DNA of 34,208 bases, from the NCBI GenBank assembly GCA_036338435.1, contig JAYZCG010000007.1, forward strand, positions 1 to 34,208. The letters are read 5' to 3'. This stretch comes from JAPYTY01 sp036338435 (GTDB lineage: Bacteria > Acidobacteriota > UBA6911 > RPQK01 > JADFOI01). How positions within the stretch are numbered: the first letter of the stretch is position 1; every line of letters begins with the position of its first letter. Below are positions 1 to 7,678 of the stretch, in pieces. The notes beneath the pieces are model-generated. The model ran no database searches. It was not told where the DNA came from and was given only the letters and a program-made list of their open reading frames with translations. The position numbers and the translations under genes were made by a program.

Positions 1-1143
1 TGCGTTTGTCATCCCTCTTAAATTGACCGGATATCCTCCAAAGTCGGTGCTGATGGCTACATGATCTACTCCCACCAGCCGGGCGATATAATCAATATGA
101 TCAATAGCAGCAGACAAGGGGGGCATGCTCTTGCGGCGCTCCACACTCATTCTAGCTCGACCTGCATCCCTACCACTTTTTCGCTCCCTTATAAAGTCTT
201 CGATAGTCCCGTGGGCTCCCTGGTACACCAGTGGGTTCAGCCCCACCACTCCTGAGCCCCGTGGGCGACCGCGGTGAAATTTGTCTTGAAACTCCTGGTC
301 AACGGCCATTGGCAAAAGGGGAACACAGATGACTCCATTCATATTGGCGAGCCTACGGATCATCTCATCGCTCCAGTTGGGGATGGTGGGAGAGGTGACC
401 AAGGCACGAACAGCCGAGTGAGTTGTTGTGACTGGCTGGGTGCTCACATCCATGACATCCATAACGGTTTGCTCTGCTGTGTGAGAGAGATCGATCACGA
501 TTCCCAGCCGATTCATTTCTGCAACCAGCGTCCGTCCATATTCGGTCAGTCCATATCCTTTCCCCCCATTTTCACTGGAGTGCATAACATCACCAATATT
601 GTTTCCCAGTAGATGTACCAGGTTCATCTCTCGCAGTCCCAGACGGTGAAGTACGCGCAATACTCCCAGATCGCTCTCCAGAGCCAATGCGCCCTCGATA
701 GACAAAATCGCTGCGATCTTGCCCTGTCGGCGAAGAGCTCTTACTTCTTCGGCATTGGTAGCCATGGCAATCTGATCAGGATATCGGGCCAGTTCCCTGT
801 AGAAGTGATCAAATTGTTTGAGAGTTTCTTTGACAGCTAGGTGGTTGGCTTCCATAAATTCGTCAATGGAAGTATTTATAAAAGCAGCCCCCAGCCCACC
901 TTGTTTGGCAAGTGGGAGGGTAAATCGGCCATCTGAGTTGGGTTCGCCCAGTGTTCCACCCCGTGCGTAGACTGACCACACAGGATGCATATGTCCATCA
1001 AATACCCAGAATGAGTCCTCCTGATCCTGGGCATTAAAGGGCTGTGAAAGCGCAAAGGAAAACAGGGTGGGAGAATTAAGTTTAAGGATAAGAAAACACA
1101 AGACTGCTGCCGAGCACAACGGGATCAGAGTATGCTTTTTCAT
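1..1143 (-). CDS. Secreted membrane dipeptidase (M19 family), copy A, 3' end cut by window
   Basis: The reading frame is open from ATG 1143 to base 1 without a stop: 381 codons are present and about 45-50 are missing by comparison with copy B. An AAAGGAGG ribosome site lies 8 bases before the ATG. A hydrophobic N-terminus with a likely cut at FNA|QD indicates export to the periplasm. M19 (renal dipeptidase-like) landmarks follow in order: FDGHMHP (His51, His53), SIEGA (metal-bridging Glu), DLSHTAEQT (His), TTHSAVR (His), and ISTDFGGYP with its late Asp. These are the zinc sites for hydrolysis of dipeptides in this family. The first motif is HxH where classical M19 enzymes have HxD. Copies B and C lie about 3.7 and 6.5 kb upstream; A resembles B more closely, sharing the HLLGNNIGDVMHS stretch. 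The family call is firm; the substrate is unknown. Confidence 0.9.
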   Translation of the reverse strand, partial: MKKHTLIPLCSAAVLCFLILKLNSPTLFSFALSQPFNAQDQEDSFWVFDGHMHPVWSVYARGGTLGEPNSDGRFTLPLAKQGGLGAAFINTSIDEFMEANHLAVKETLKQFDHFYRELARYPDQIAMATNAEEVRALRRQGKIAAILSIEGALALESDLGVLRVLHRLGLREMNLVHLLGNNIGDVMHSSENGGKGYGLTEYGRTLVAEMNRLGIVIDLSHTAEQTVMDVMDVSTQPVTTTHSAVRALVTSPTIPNWSDEMIRRLANMNGVICVPLLPMAVDQEFQDKFHRGRPRGSGVVGLNPLVYQGAHGTIEDFIRERKSGRDAGRARMSVERRKSMPPLSAAIDHIDYIARLVGVDHVAISTDFGGYPVNLRGMTNA

Positions 1144-1284
1144 ACAGAACGCCTCCTTTTTTGGATTACCTGGCAGGCATTATTTCCGAGACATCATCTT
1201 CTGCAAATTGGCCTAGTCATGGGAGATGCAATAAACAAATCCGGGTCCTGGACTCCAGGTCATCCTATTCGTATTACACATGAA

Positions 1285-1328
1285 AACACAAAAAAGGGGC
1301 AGAGCCAAGAGGGAGGCTCTGCCCCTTT
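1285..1328 (-). terminator. Strong Rho-independent terminator behind the Oar-like receptor gene
   Basis: A perfect 14-bp stem pairs 1293-1306 with 1315-1328 around an 8-base loop. Read on the minus strand, the hairpin begins 21 bases after the receptor stop codon and runs straight into six T residues. It should end the transcript of the multi-gene unit upstream and leave dipeptidase copy A to a promoter of its own between here and 1144. Confidence 0.88.
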
Positions 1329-1349
1329 GAACACAGTAGAGAGTTCCAG

Positions 1350-4300
1350 CTAGAACAGGACCTTTACCGCGAACTGGATTTGGCGGTTGGTTGTAGCTGT
1401 CTGAACTAACTCACCGAAAGTTCGGGTAATCGTCCCACCGCGACTGTGAGTAGCACGTGCGCGGACTGGACCCTGAAAGTTGGTTCGGTTAAGAACATTG
1501 AAGAACTCAGCTCGGAATTGCACTTCTGCATCCTCACCAACGGAGACATTCTTGAGAACGGAAAAGTCAACATTGATAATCCCTGGACCCTCACCCGCAT
1601 TTCTGGCTAGATTTCCAAGCCTTCCAGGCGTTGGCTGGGTGAACGGGAATTCCTCATCGGTGATGGTTTTCATTTTGGCACCGGAGATAAACCATCCATT
1701 CGGATCTTCAGCATTCTTGGGAAACTGTTCTCCATCCTTGATATTTCCCAGGATATTGTTGCACACACTGCAGCTACGGGCGGGATTTCCCTCAATGTTC
1801 AGCGGAGGGCCAGAAGTCATTTGGACAATGCCGTTAAGCTGCCAGCCTTCGATCAATTTCCCAAAGATTCCCTCAGAATCGCTAGCGAAGAGCCGGCCGG
1901 GACCGAAGGGCAATTCCACAGCCCAGTTAGCACTAAAGCCATGCACTATGTTGTAGGAAGAAAGCCCGCGATCACTATGACGATCGAGATGGTTGGGAGA
2001 GAGCCAAGCATCATTGAAGCTTTCCCGGGGAGAGCCCGCGATGCTGGAGCCTTCATCCATGGACTTTTGCCAGTTGTAGGAGAGCTGGAACATATGGCCA
2101 AGACTAAAACGCTTGCGCAACCCTAGTCTCAATCCATGGTAGTCAGAAGTGCCATCCCAGGTACGATTTGTTATGCTGCCAAAGTTGGTGTTGGCTCGCC
2201 TTTTATCTGCATTCTGGGCACATACGGTGCCTCTACGGGTGCTGTCGCAATTGTATCGCCACAATCCATCGGCTCCGCGGACCGCCTCGGGGCGGTTTAC
2301 GTCTGCTACGCGGGGTATGTGGACTCCACGGGAACCGGAGTAGCTGGCCGTTGCGGCCATGCTGCCCAGTAATTCTCGTTGTAAAGTTAGACTCCACTGC
2401 AGCAGATAGGGTTGTTCAGGTTGGCTGATCACAAAGAGGGGTGGCTCAGTAACTGCACCAGCGGTAGGACTGAGCTGCTCGAGAGACCTCGGGAACATCT
2501 TGAGAATATCTTTGTCTCCCGGTCGATCATCGTCGAATTCAGCTCGAATAGCGTAAGGGGTGCTACGGAAGAAGGCCGAGGTACAACACCAGGAAAGAAT
2601 CTGCTGGTGAAATAGACCAGCGCCACCTCGAATTGAAAACTTTCCTTCGCCAGAGGGATCCCAGGCAAACCCAACGCGAGGTGAAAAGTTTTTCAGAGAT
2701 GGGTTGTCAAACATAGGATCACCCGTATTGATTTCGCCGTGGGGGGCGTTGAGCAGATTTCCGGTGCGTCCTGCAACTTCACTGGGGACGGTGATGAACT
2801 CGTAGCGCAGACCCAAGTTAAGGGTTATGTTAGGGGTAACAGAGTAGTCATCTTGAAGGTATAACCCCACCAAACTCTGTCGATATCCCAAGGGCATGAT
2901 GTTCCCATTGGTATCACCCCAAAACGCGCTGGCGTTAATGAAGTCTCCCGTTATAAGACCCTTGAGATCGTTGTACTGATAGCTCCCCTGCATGCGGGCT
3001 ATGTTGGCGAAATTGTACTGGAAACGACTAAAGCTAATTCCTGCTTTGATGGAATGGTTGCCTTCTGTCCAGTTCACCTGGTCCATGAGCTGATAGACAT
3101 TGTGGATATGCTTTTGGGGGGTGCGGGTACTGGTTCCAAACTGGTTAATACCACAGCCCCGGCAAAAGAGTAGGCCCATTCCGGTTGCGAATCCGGACGC
3201 TTTCTGTCGTGCCGCATTTACAAAGTACATGCTTTCCGGAACCCCGATGATATCGATTTCCATCGTTCGGCTACCATTGCGGTTGAATGCCATACGGAAT
3301 TCATTTAAGAGTGAGGGCGAAAAAATATGTTTCTCCTCAACCGTTACGTACTGATTACGGTTTATTTCATCAAACTTGACCGTGGTTCCCTCCTGCACAA
3401 AACTCATGTGGCCATCATCGATTGTGTAACGGACAAAAATGTCATCGTTATCCCCAATTTTGTGGTCAAATTTGGTCACAAAGTAGTGCTCATTGGTGGG
3501 TTGCGGGTTGTTGAAATAGACTTTTCCCGTTCCATCCCCGTTATCCGGGCCATTGGGTATTGGCATGATGTCGACGTAGGGTCGCATGGCCTCTGAAACT
3601 CCAATGTTACACATCTTGGGGCTCGGTTTTCCCCTGACTCCTCTGGGCGCGCCACAGATGAATCGTCCCCGAAAACGGTAGTTGGGAATGATGCCCTCAT
3701 GGGCCAACGCATTGGGGAAATTGGAGATTCCCGTCGTGGTCAGTCGTTCCCTGAGACCTTCATAGCTTGTGAAGTAGAAACTGCGATCCTGGGCAATGGG
3801 TCCACCTAGTGTAAACCCGAATTGGTTACGCTTAAAGGGCGGAGGATCGCTCCGGACAGTGGGATTGGAGAAATCCCGATCAAAGAAATTTCTGGCATCA
3901 AAGGCGCTATTACGGTGAAAGTGAAAGAGGGAACCGTGCAATTCATTGCTACCAGAACGGGTAACAGCGCTCACTACACCTCCGGTAAAACGTCCATACT
4001 CTGCACTGTAGGCGCTAGTGATGACGCGAAATTCCTGGATTGTATCGACTCCCAGCAATACGCCTGTCACCGATCCTGGTGTGGTGCCATACTGGTTCTT
4101 AATATCGGTTCCATCCAGCAGGATGGCGTTGTCCATTGGGCGGGCTCCGGCGATGGAAATTTTCACTCCCCGGTCGCCGTTGACTGTTCTTCGTGCTGCC
4201 AAGGGGGTGACTACTCCTTCTTGGAGAGTAGCTAGTTGGATAAAGTCACGCCCATTCAAAGGAAGATCTCGAACCTGTCTGGCTTCCACCAGCGAGGACA

Positions 4301-4709
4301 CTGTGCCGGAAGTAGTCTCGACCAGTGAAACCTGGGCAGAAACAACCACCTGTTCGCTGATTTCACCAACCTTCAGAGTAACTCCCACTACCGCCTCCTG
4401 AGCCATACCCAGGGAGATGTCCCGCAACACCCCTGTCTGAAAGCCTGCGAGCTCTACCCTCATTTCATAGGATCCAGGATTTAACTGAACAATACGGTAA
4501 CGGCCTTGGTCATCCGACACCACCGTTCGACTTGCAGATGTTCCTGTGTTGATGGCTGTTACTTCAACGCCAGGAAGCACACCTCCAGTCTCATCTTGCA
4601 CAGTCCCGCTAATGGTTCCGGTTGTTTGAGCATTGATTGCTATGTTCAAACATAAGAGCAAGCAAGCAAGCACGAAAAATCGTTGTAGTGTGTTATTCGA
4701 TGTCATCAT
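1350..4709 (-). CDS. TonB-dependent receptor, Oar-like, with carboxypeptidase-regulatory N-terminal domain
   Basis: This 1119-residue outer-membrane receptor has a signal peptide at about 1-27 (cut near INA|QT). A carboxypeptidase-regulatory-like beta-sandwich follows at about 31-112 (GTISGTVQDETGGVLPGVEV), then a TonB-box-like EQVVVSA near 119-125. The plug starts with RDLPLNGRDF at about 147-156, and a long beta-barrel ends in a terminal Phe (AVKVLF). This architecture is typical of the large Oar-like families in Acidobacteriota, which import or display large ligands using TonB energy. An ideal GGAGGG site lies 6 bases before the first of two adjacent ATGs, which fixes the start. Cys pairs occur at several extracellular-looking places (FCRGCG, WCCTSAFF, RSCSVCNN), suggesting disulfide-braced loops. 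It lies downstream of the dipeptidase/YcnI genes and before a terminator, so it probably serves the same substrate. The ligand cannot be read from sequence. Confidence 0.92.
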   Translation of the reverse strand: MMTSNNTLQRFFVLACLLLCLNIAINAQTTGTISGTVQDETGGVLPGVEVTAINTGTSASRTVVSDDQGRYRIVQLNPGSYEMRVELAGFQTGVLRDISLGMAQEAVVGVTLKVGEISEQVVVSAQVSLVETTSGTVSSLVEARQVRDLPLNGRDFIQLATLQEGVVTPLAARRTVNGDRGVKISIAGARPMDNAILLDGTDIKNQYGTTPGSVTGVLLGVDTIQEFRVITSAYSAEYGRFTGGVVSAVTRSGSNELHGSLFHFHRNSAFDARNFFDRDFSNPTVRSDPPPFKRNQFGFTLGGPIAQDRSFYFTSYEGLRERLTTTGISNFPNALAHEGIIPNYRFRGRFICGAPRGVRGKPSPKMCNIGVSEAMRPYVDIMPIPNGPDNGDGTGKVYFNNPQPTNEHYFVTKFDHKIGDNDDIFVRYTIDDGHMSFVQEGTTVKFDEINRNQYVTVEEKHIFSPSLLNEFRMAFNRNGSRTMEIDIIGVPESMYFVNAARQKASGFATGMGLLFCRGCGINQFGTSTRTPQKHIHNVYQLMDQVNWTEGNHSIKAGISFSRFQYNFANIARMQGSYQYNDLKGLITGDFINASAFWGDTNGNIMPLGYRQSLVGLYLQDDYSVTPNITLNLGLRYEFITVPSEVAGRTGNLLNAPHGEINTGDPMFDNPSLKNFSPRVGFAWDPSGEGKFSIRGGAGLFHQQILSWCCTSAFFRSTPYAIRAEFDDDRPGDKDILKMFPRSLEQLSPTAGAVTEPPLFVISQPEQPYLLQWSLTLQRELLGSMAATASYSGSRGVHIPRVADVNRPEAVRGADGLWRYNCDSTRRGTVCAQNADKRRANTNFGSITNRTWDGTSDYHGLRLGLRKRFSLGHMFQLSYNWQKSMDEGSSIAGSPRESFNDAWLSPNHLDRHSDRGLSSYNIVHGFSANWAVELPFGPGRLFASDSEGIFGKLIEGWQLNGIVQMTSGPPLNIEGNPARSCSVCNNILGNIKDGEQFPKNAEDPNGWFISGAKMKTITDEEFPFTQPTPGRLGNLARNAGEGPGIINVDFSVLKNVSVGEDAEVQFRAEFFNVLNRTNFQGPVRARATHSRGGTITRTFGELVQTATTNRQIQFAVKVLF

Positions 4710-4839
4710 TTACGACCCTCCAAGTAGTCATCAGAGAACAATATAAAACAGATCGGATTCGGACCCTAACCGAACCATAAGTACAACCTTCTATGCAGTC
4801 TACCACAATTAGTCTCTATATTTTAAGATTTTACACTCT

Positions 4840-6132
4840 TTAGTGTGTATTTATACTAGTCACCTCATCGAAGACCCGTAACAGGTTTTCACCCATTACT
4901 TTCGCAACATCCTGTTGAGAGTAACCGCGCGCCAGGAGTGCCTGAGCTACATTCTGGTATTCCCCGGCATTTTCAACACCTTTAACATTGAGTGGGTATC
5001 CTCCCCAGTCCGAGCTGATCCCCACATGTTCTATGCCCACCAGACGGACAATGTAGTCGATGTGATCGACCAGATCCGACAAGGGCGGTAAACTCTCGCG
5101 ACGTTGTTCTGCCCTCTCAGAACGATTTGATTCGCCGCCGCTTCTTTTTCCTCGGATGAAGTCGTAAATTGTAGTCGGATCCTCCCGATACACCAGCGGG
5201 TCTAGGCCCACTAACCCCGATCCTCGAGGCTTCCCTCGATGGAATGTATCCTGAAAGTTCTGACTGACAACCATGGGTAAAAAGGGAACGCAGATAACCC
5301 CATTGGTCTCAGCCAGCTTGCGAATCATTTCATCACTCCAGTTGGGTAATGTGGGAGAAGACATCAAGGATCGCACACCTGAATGGGTTGTAGTCACGGG
5401 CTGAGTGCTAGCGTTTATAACATCTAAAACCGTCTGCTCAGCGGTGTGAGAGAGATCAATCACAATTCCAAGTCGATTCATCTCTGCTACCAACTCAAGT
5501 CCATACTGGCTCAGGCCATATCCCTTGCCACCGTTTTGTTCTGAGTGCATGACATCGCCAATGTTATTTCCCAGTAGATGAACCAAATTCATTTCTCGTA
5601 GGCCAAGCCGGTGAAACATTCTCAAGACACCCAGGTCGCTTTCGATGGCCAGTGCCCCCTCAATTGACAAAATGGCTGCGATCTTATTTTCCCCCCGAAG
5701 GGCACGTATCTGATTGGCGTTAGTAGCCACCATGATTTCGTCTGGGTATTTGGCAAGTTCTCTATAAAAATGATCGATCTGTCTCACAGCTTCCTTTACA
5801 GCGATGTGATTGGCTTCATAAAACTCGTCAATAGAGGTATTGACAAAGGCAGCGCCCAGTCCGCCCTTTCTGGCCAAAGGAAGGGTAAAACGGGGATCAG
5901 CATTGGGTTCTCCGATGGTTCCTCCACGACGGTACACTGAAGATGTGGGATGCATGTGTCCGTCGAAGACCCAGAATGTATTATCGTCAGAACCCTGAGC
6001 GTAAAGGGAGTTGAGACCTGATGGGACAATGGACAAAAAATCAATAGGGTGACTAAAATATAGTCCCGCTGCTATTGCTAGAACTAGTCCGAAGGCTATT
6101 TTTTGACGTTTCCACCTTAATGTTTTTAGCAA
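4840..6132 (-). CDS. Secreted membrane dipeptidase (M19 family), copy B
   Basis: This 430-residue enzyme has an exported N-terminus: a hydrophobic segment at about 13-26 and a possible cut at LYA|QG. The M19 metal-site series is complete: His59 and His61 (FDGHMHP), Glu158 (SIEGA), His229 (DLSHTAEQT), His250 (TTHSGVR) and Asp375 (ISSDWGGYP). The family C-terminal element GENLLRVFDEV follows. As in copies A and C, the first motif is HxH, not HxD. The start is TTG at 6132, supported by an AGGAAGGA site 7 bases upstream. The gene begins 23 bases after the stop of the second YcnI-like gene, so the two are almost certainly co-transcribed. The expected reaction is metal-dependent dipeptide hydrolysis in the periplasm; the exact substrate is unknown. 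Confidence 0.92.
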   Translation of the reverse strand: MLKTLRWKRQKIAFGLVLAIAAGLYFSHPIDFLSIVPSGLNSLYAQGSDDNTFWVFDGHMHPTSSVYRRGGTIGEPNADPRFTLPLARKGGLGAAFVNTSIDEFYEANHIAVKEAVRQIDHFYRELAKYPDEIMVATNANQIRALRGENKIAAILSIEGALAIESDLGVLRMFHRLGLREMNLVHLLGNNIGDVMHSEQNGGKGYGLSQYGLELVAEMNRLGIVIDLSHTAEQTVLDVINASTQPVTTTHSGVRSLMSSPTLPNWSDEMIRKLAETNGVICVPFLPMVVSQNFQDTFHRGKPRGSGLVGLDPLVYREDPTTIYDFIRGKRSGGESNRSERAEQRRESLPPLSDLVDHIDYIVRLVGIEHVGISSDWGGYPLNVKGVENAGEYQNVAQALLARGYSQQDVAKVMGENLLRVFDEVTSINTH

Positions 6133-6155
6133 TTCGAGATCCTTCCTTTATTGTG

Positions 6156-6758
6156 TCACGGGGTTGGAGAATCGTTTTTACGATGATTTCGTCGTGAAAG
6201 CAGAGCGATTGCCAATGCGATAAGGGCAATTGCACTTGACCCGACCTGAACCATACCAGCTGTTAGCAAAGGGGGGTTGGTCACCGTAACCACTGGATAG
6301 GGATTTTCTACATCTTCCCCTCGGGGCTCGTTCCACCACACTACGCTATCATCGGTGTATTTTTGCCACCCGATAAAGGGGTAGACACCTGGTTCCTCTG
6401 GTACGTTCATGCTGACGTAGACCATCTGAAAGGTCTCGTTAATGGCACCTTCACCGGTCCACCAGACCCGTTCAACTTTTCCTTCATCGTCAAATTCCAC
6501 ATGTAGATCCATGCCAGGAATGTCCTGGAACGAATTGAGGTCACCACCATTTTGCCGCCACTCCTCACTCACTTCCACACCAAATTCCACCACCGGAATT
6601 TCCTTCTCAACTGGCGCCCGAATGTAGAATAGCTTGTGATGAATGCCTGCTTCCGAGGTGCGCGGGTTAACACTGATATGTCCGAAGAGTGGTGTGGCTA
6701 GTGCTGCTACCAGGAAGCATACCGTGGGGATTACATTGAGGTTGTTTTTCTTGATCAT
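6156..6758 (-). CDS. YcnI-like (DUF1775) exported, membrane-anchored protein, downstream copy
   Basis: A 200-residue protein starts at ATG 6758, with AGGAG 8 bases upstream; the longer open frame beyond it reads through duplicated non-coding sequence. The signal peptide ends at about Gly26, making His27 (HISVNP) the probable mature N-terminus. In characterised YcnI proteins that histidine is a copper ligand. A DUF1775-type beta-sandwich follows (IPGMDLHVEFDDEGKVERVWW; WQKYTDDSVVWW), then a C-terminal transmembrane helix at about 165-190 with a basic, cytoplasmic tail (SRRNHRKND). By hand alignment it differs from its neighbour copy at about 22 of 200 residues. Copper binding is inferred from the family. 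Pairing with M19 dipeptidases is not a context I know for YcnI, which is usually found beside copper genes. Confidence 0.85.
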   Translation of the reverse strand: MIKKNNLNVIPTVCFLVAALATPLFGHISVNPRTSEAGIHHKLFYIRAPVEKEIPVVEFGVEVSEEWRQNGGDLNSFQDIPGMDLHVEFDDEGKVERVWWTGEGAINETFQMVYVSMNVPEEPGVYPFIGWQKYTDDSVVWWNEPRGEDVENPYPVVTVTNPPLLTAGMVQVGSSAIALIALAIALLSRRNHRKNDSPTP

Positions 6759-6886
6759 CGTTAAAACTCCTATTTTTGAAAAATGTGGATGCCTAGCACG
6801 GGTCCAGAAATGCGCGTGACGTTCCAGAACAGTGAAGGGCTCCCTTGTTTTGGAAACCTGACCACGGGTTCCCAAACTGGATTTGG

Positions 6887-6925
6887 CTACATTGTAGCAG
6901 TGCTGATCGCCTAATAAAAGAGTCC
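6887..6925 (-). pseudogene. Remnant of an M19 dipeptidase C-terminus left by the tandem duplication
   Basis: Thirteen codons match the last codons of dipeptidase copy C (7679-7717) at an exact 792-base offset. The remnant reads GLFY*AISTATM*, where the live gene reads RLFDQVVSTTTM*. An in-frame stop replaces Gln, so it is non-coding debris. It marks the duplication breakpoint: the copied segment began inside the 3' end of the dipeptidase gene and ran through the YcnI-like gene. Confidence 0.7.
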
Positions 6926-6935
6926 TACAATGTAG
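6887..6935. repeat. 11-bp perfect inverted repeat at the duplication junction
   Basis: CTACATTGTAG at 6887-6897 is the exact reverse complement of CTACAATGTAG at 6925-6935, with 27 bases between. The left arm is the dipeptidase-tail stop region; the right arm lies just outside the duplicated unit. It may have formed during the duplication or fold as an intergenic RNA hairpin. No T-run follows, so a terminator is not supported. Confidence 0.6.
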
Positions 6936-6947
6936 ATTTTCTTCCAC

Positions 6948-7550
6948 TTACTGAGTTGGGAGTCCATTTGAACGATGATTTCGTAGTGAAAACAGTGCAA
7001 TTGCCAATGCTGCAAGGGCAATTGCGCTTGACCCGACCTGAACCACACCAGCTGTCAGTAAGGGGGGGCTGGTCACCGTAACCACCGGATAGGGATTTTC
7101 CACATCTTCCCCTCGGGGCTCGTTGAACCACACTATGCTGTCATCGGCGTATTTTTGCCACGATTTAAAGGGGTAGACACCTGGTTTCTCCGGTACGTTC
7201 ATGCTGACGTAGACCATCTGAAAGGTCTCTGCAATGGCACCTTCACTGGTCCACCAGACCCGTTCAACTTTTCCTTCATCGTCGAATTCCACGTGCAGAT
7301 CCATGCCAGGAACATCCTGGAATGAATTAAGATCACCACCATTTTGCCGCCACTCCTCACTTACCTCTACACCAAGCTCCACTACTGGGATCTCCCTCTC
7401 AACCGGTGCCCGAACGTAGAATAGCTTGTGATGAATGCCTGCCTCCGAGGTGCGCGGGTTAACACTGATATGTCCGAAGAGTGGTGTGGCTAGGGCTGCT
7501 ATCAGGAAGCATACCGTGGGGATTACATTGAGGTTGTTTTTCTTGATCAT
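6948..7550 (-). CDS. YcnI-like (DUF1775) exported, membrane-anchored protein, upstream copy
   Basis: This is the sister of the neighbouring 200-residue protein and has the same layout: ATG 7550 with AGGAG 8 bases upstream, a signal peptide to about residue 26, mature N-terminal His27 (HISVNP), a DUF1775-like sandwich with WQKYADDSIVWF, and a C-terminal anchor helix. Substitutions between the copies are mostly conservative in the body. They cluster near the anchor and tail, where SLRNHRSNG replaces SRRNHRKND. The Trp pair of the other copy's SVVWWNEP is Trp-Phe here. The gene sits 128 bases downstream of dipeptidase copy C. Copper binding at the exported N-terminal His is established for some family members and is only inferred here. 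Confidence 0.85.
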   Translation of the reverse strand: MIKKNNLNVIPTVCFLIAALATPLFGHISVNPRTSEAGIHHKLFYVRAPVEREIPVVELGVEVSEEWRQNGGDLNSFQDVPGMDLHVEFDDEGKVERVWWTSEGAIAETFQMVYVSMNVPEKPGVYPFKSWQKYADDSIVWFNEPRGEDVENPYPVVTVTSPPLLTAGVVQVGSSAIALAALAIALFSLRNHRSNGLPTQ

Positions 7551-7678
7551 TGTTAAAACTCCTATTCTAGAAATAGACATTGGGCATGGGTTCCGGAAAT
7601 GTAAGCCATGTTCTGGGGCACAAGCAGGTGCTCCCTTGTTTTGGGCGCGGCCATGGGATCCCTCCCAAGCGACCTTGG

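Noticed and set aside
1247..1259. CCTGGACTCCAGG palindrome upstream of dipeptidase A as an operator
   Set aside because: Five-base arms in a short AT-poor stretch, with no promoter aligned to it; chance is a sufficient explanation.
1480..4401. Long plus-strand open frames opposite the Oar-like receptor
   Set aside because: They are antisense shadows of a clear receptor gene and show no ribosome sites or domain motifs.
4796..4839. Hairpin (ACACT/AGTGT) after dipeptidase B as a terminator
   Set aside because: The stem is only five pairs and no T-run follows on the minus strand.
6759..6947. N-terminal extension of 63 residues on the downstream YcnI-like protein
   Set aside because: It reads through the drifted leader and the fossil dipeptidase tail of the duplication. 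ATG 6758 has a good ribosome site and a signal peptide directly after it.
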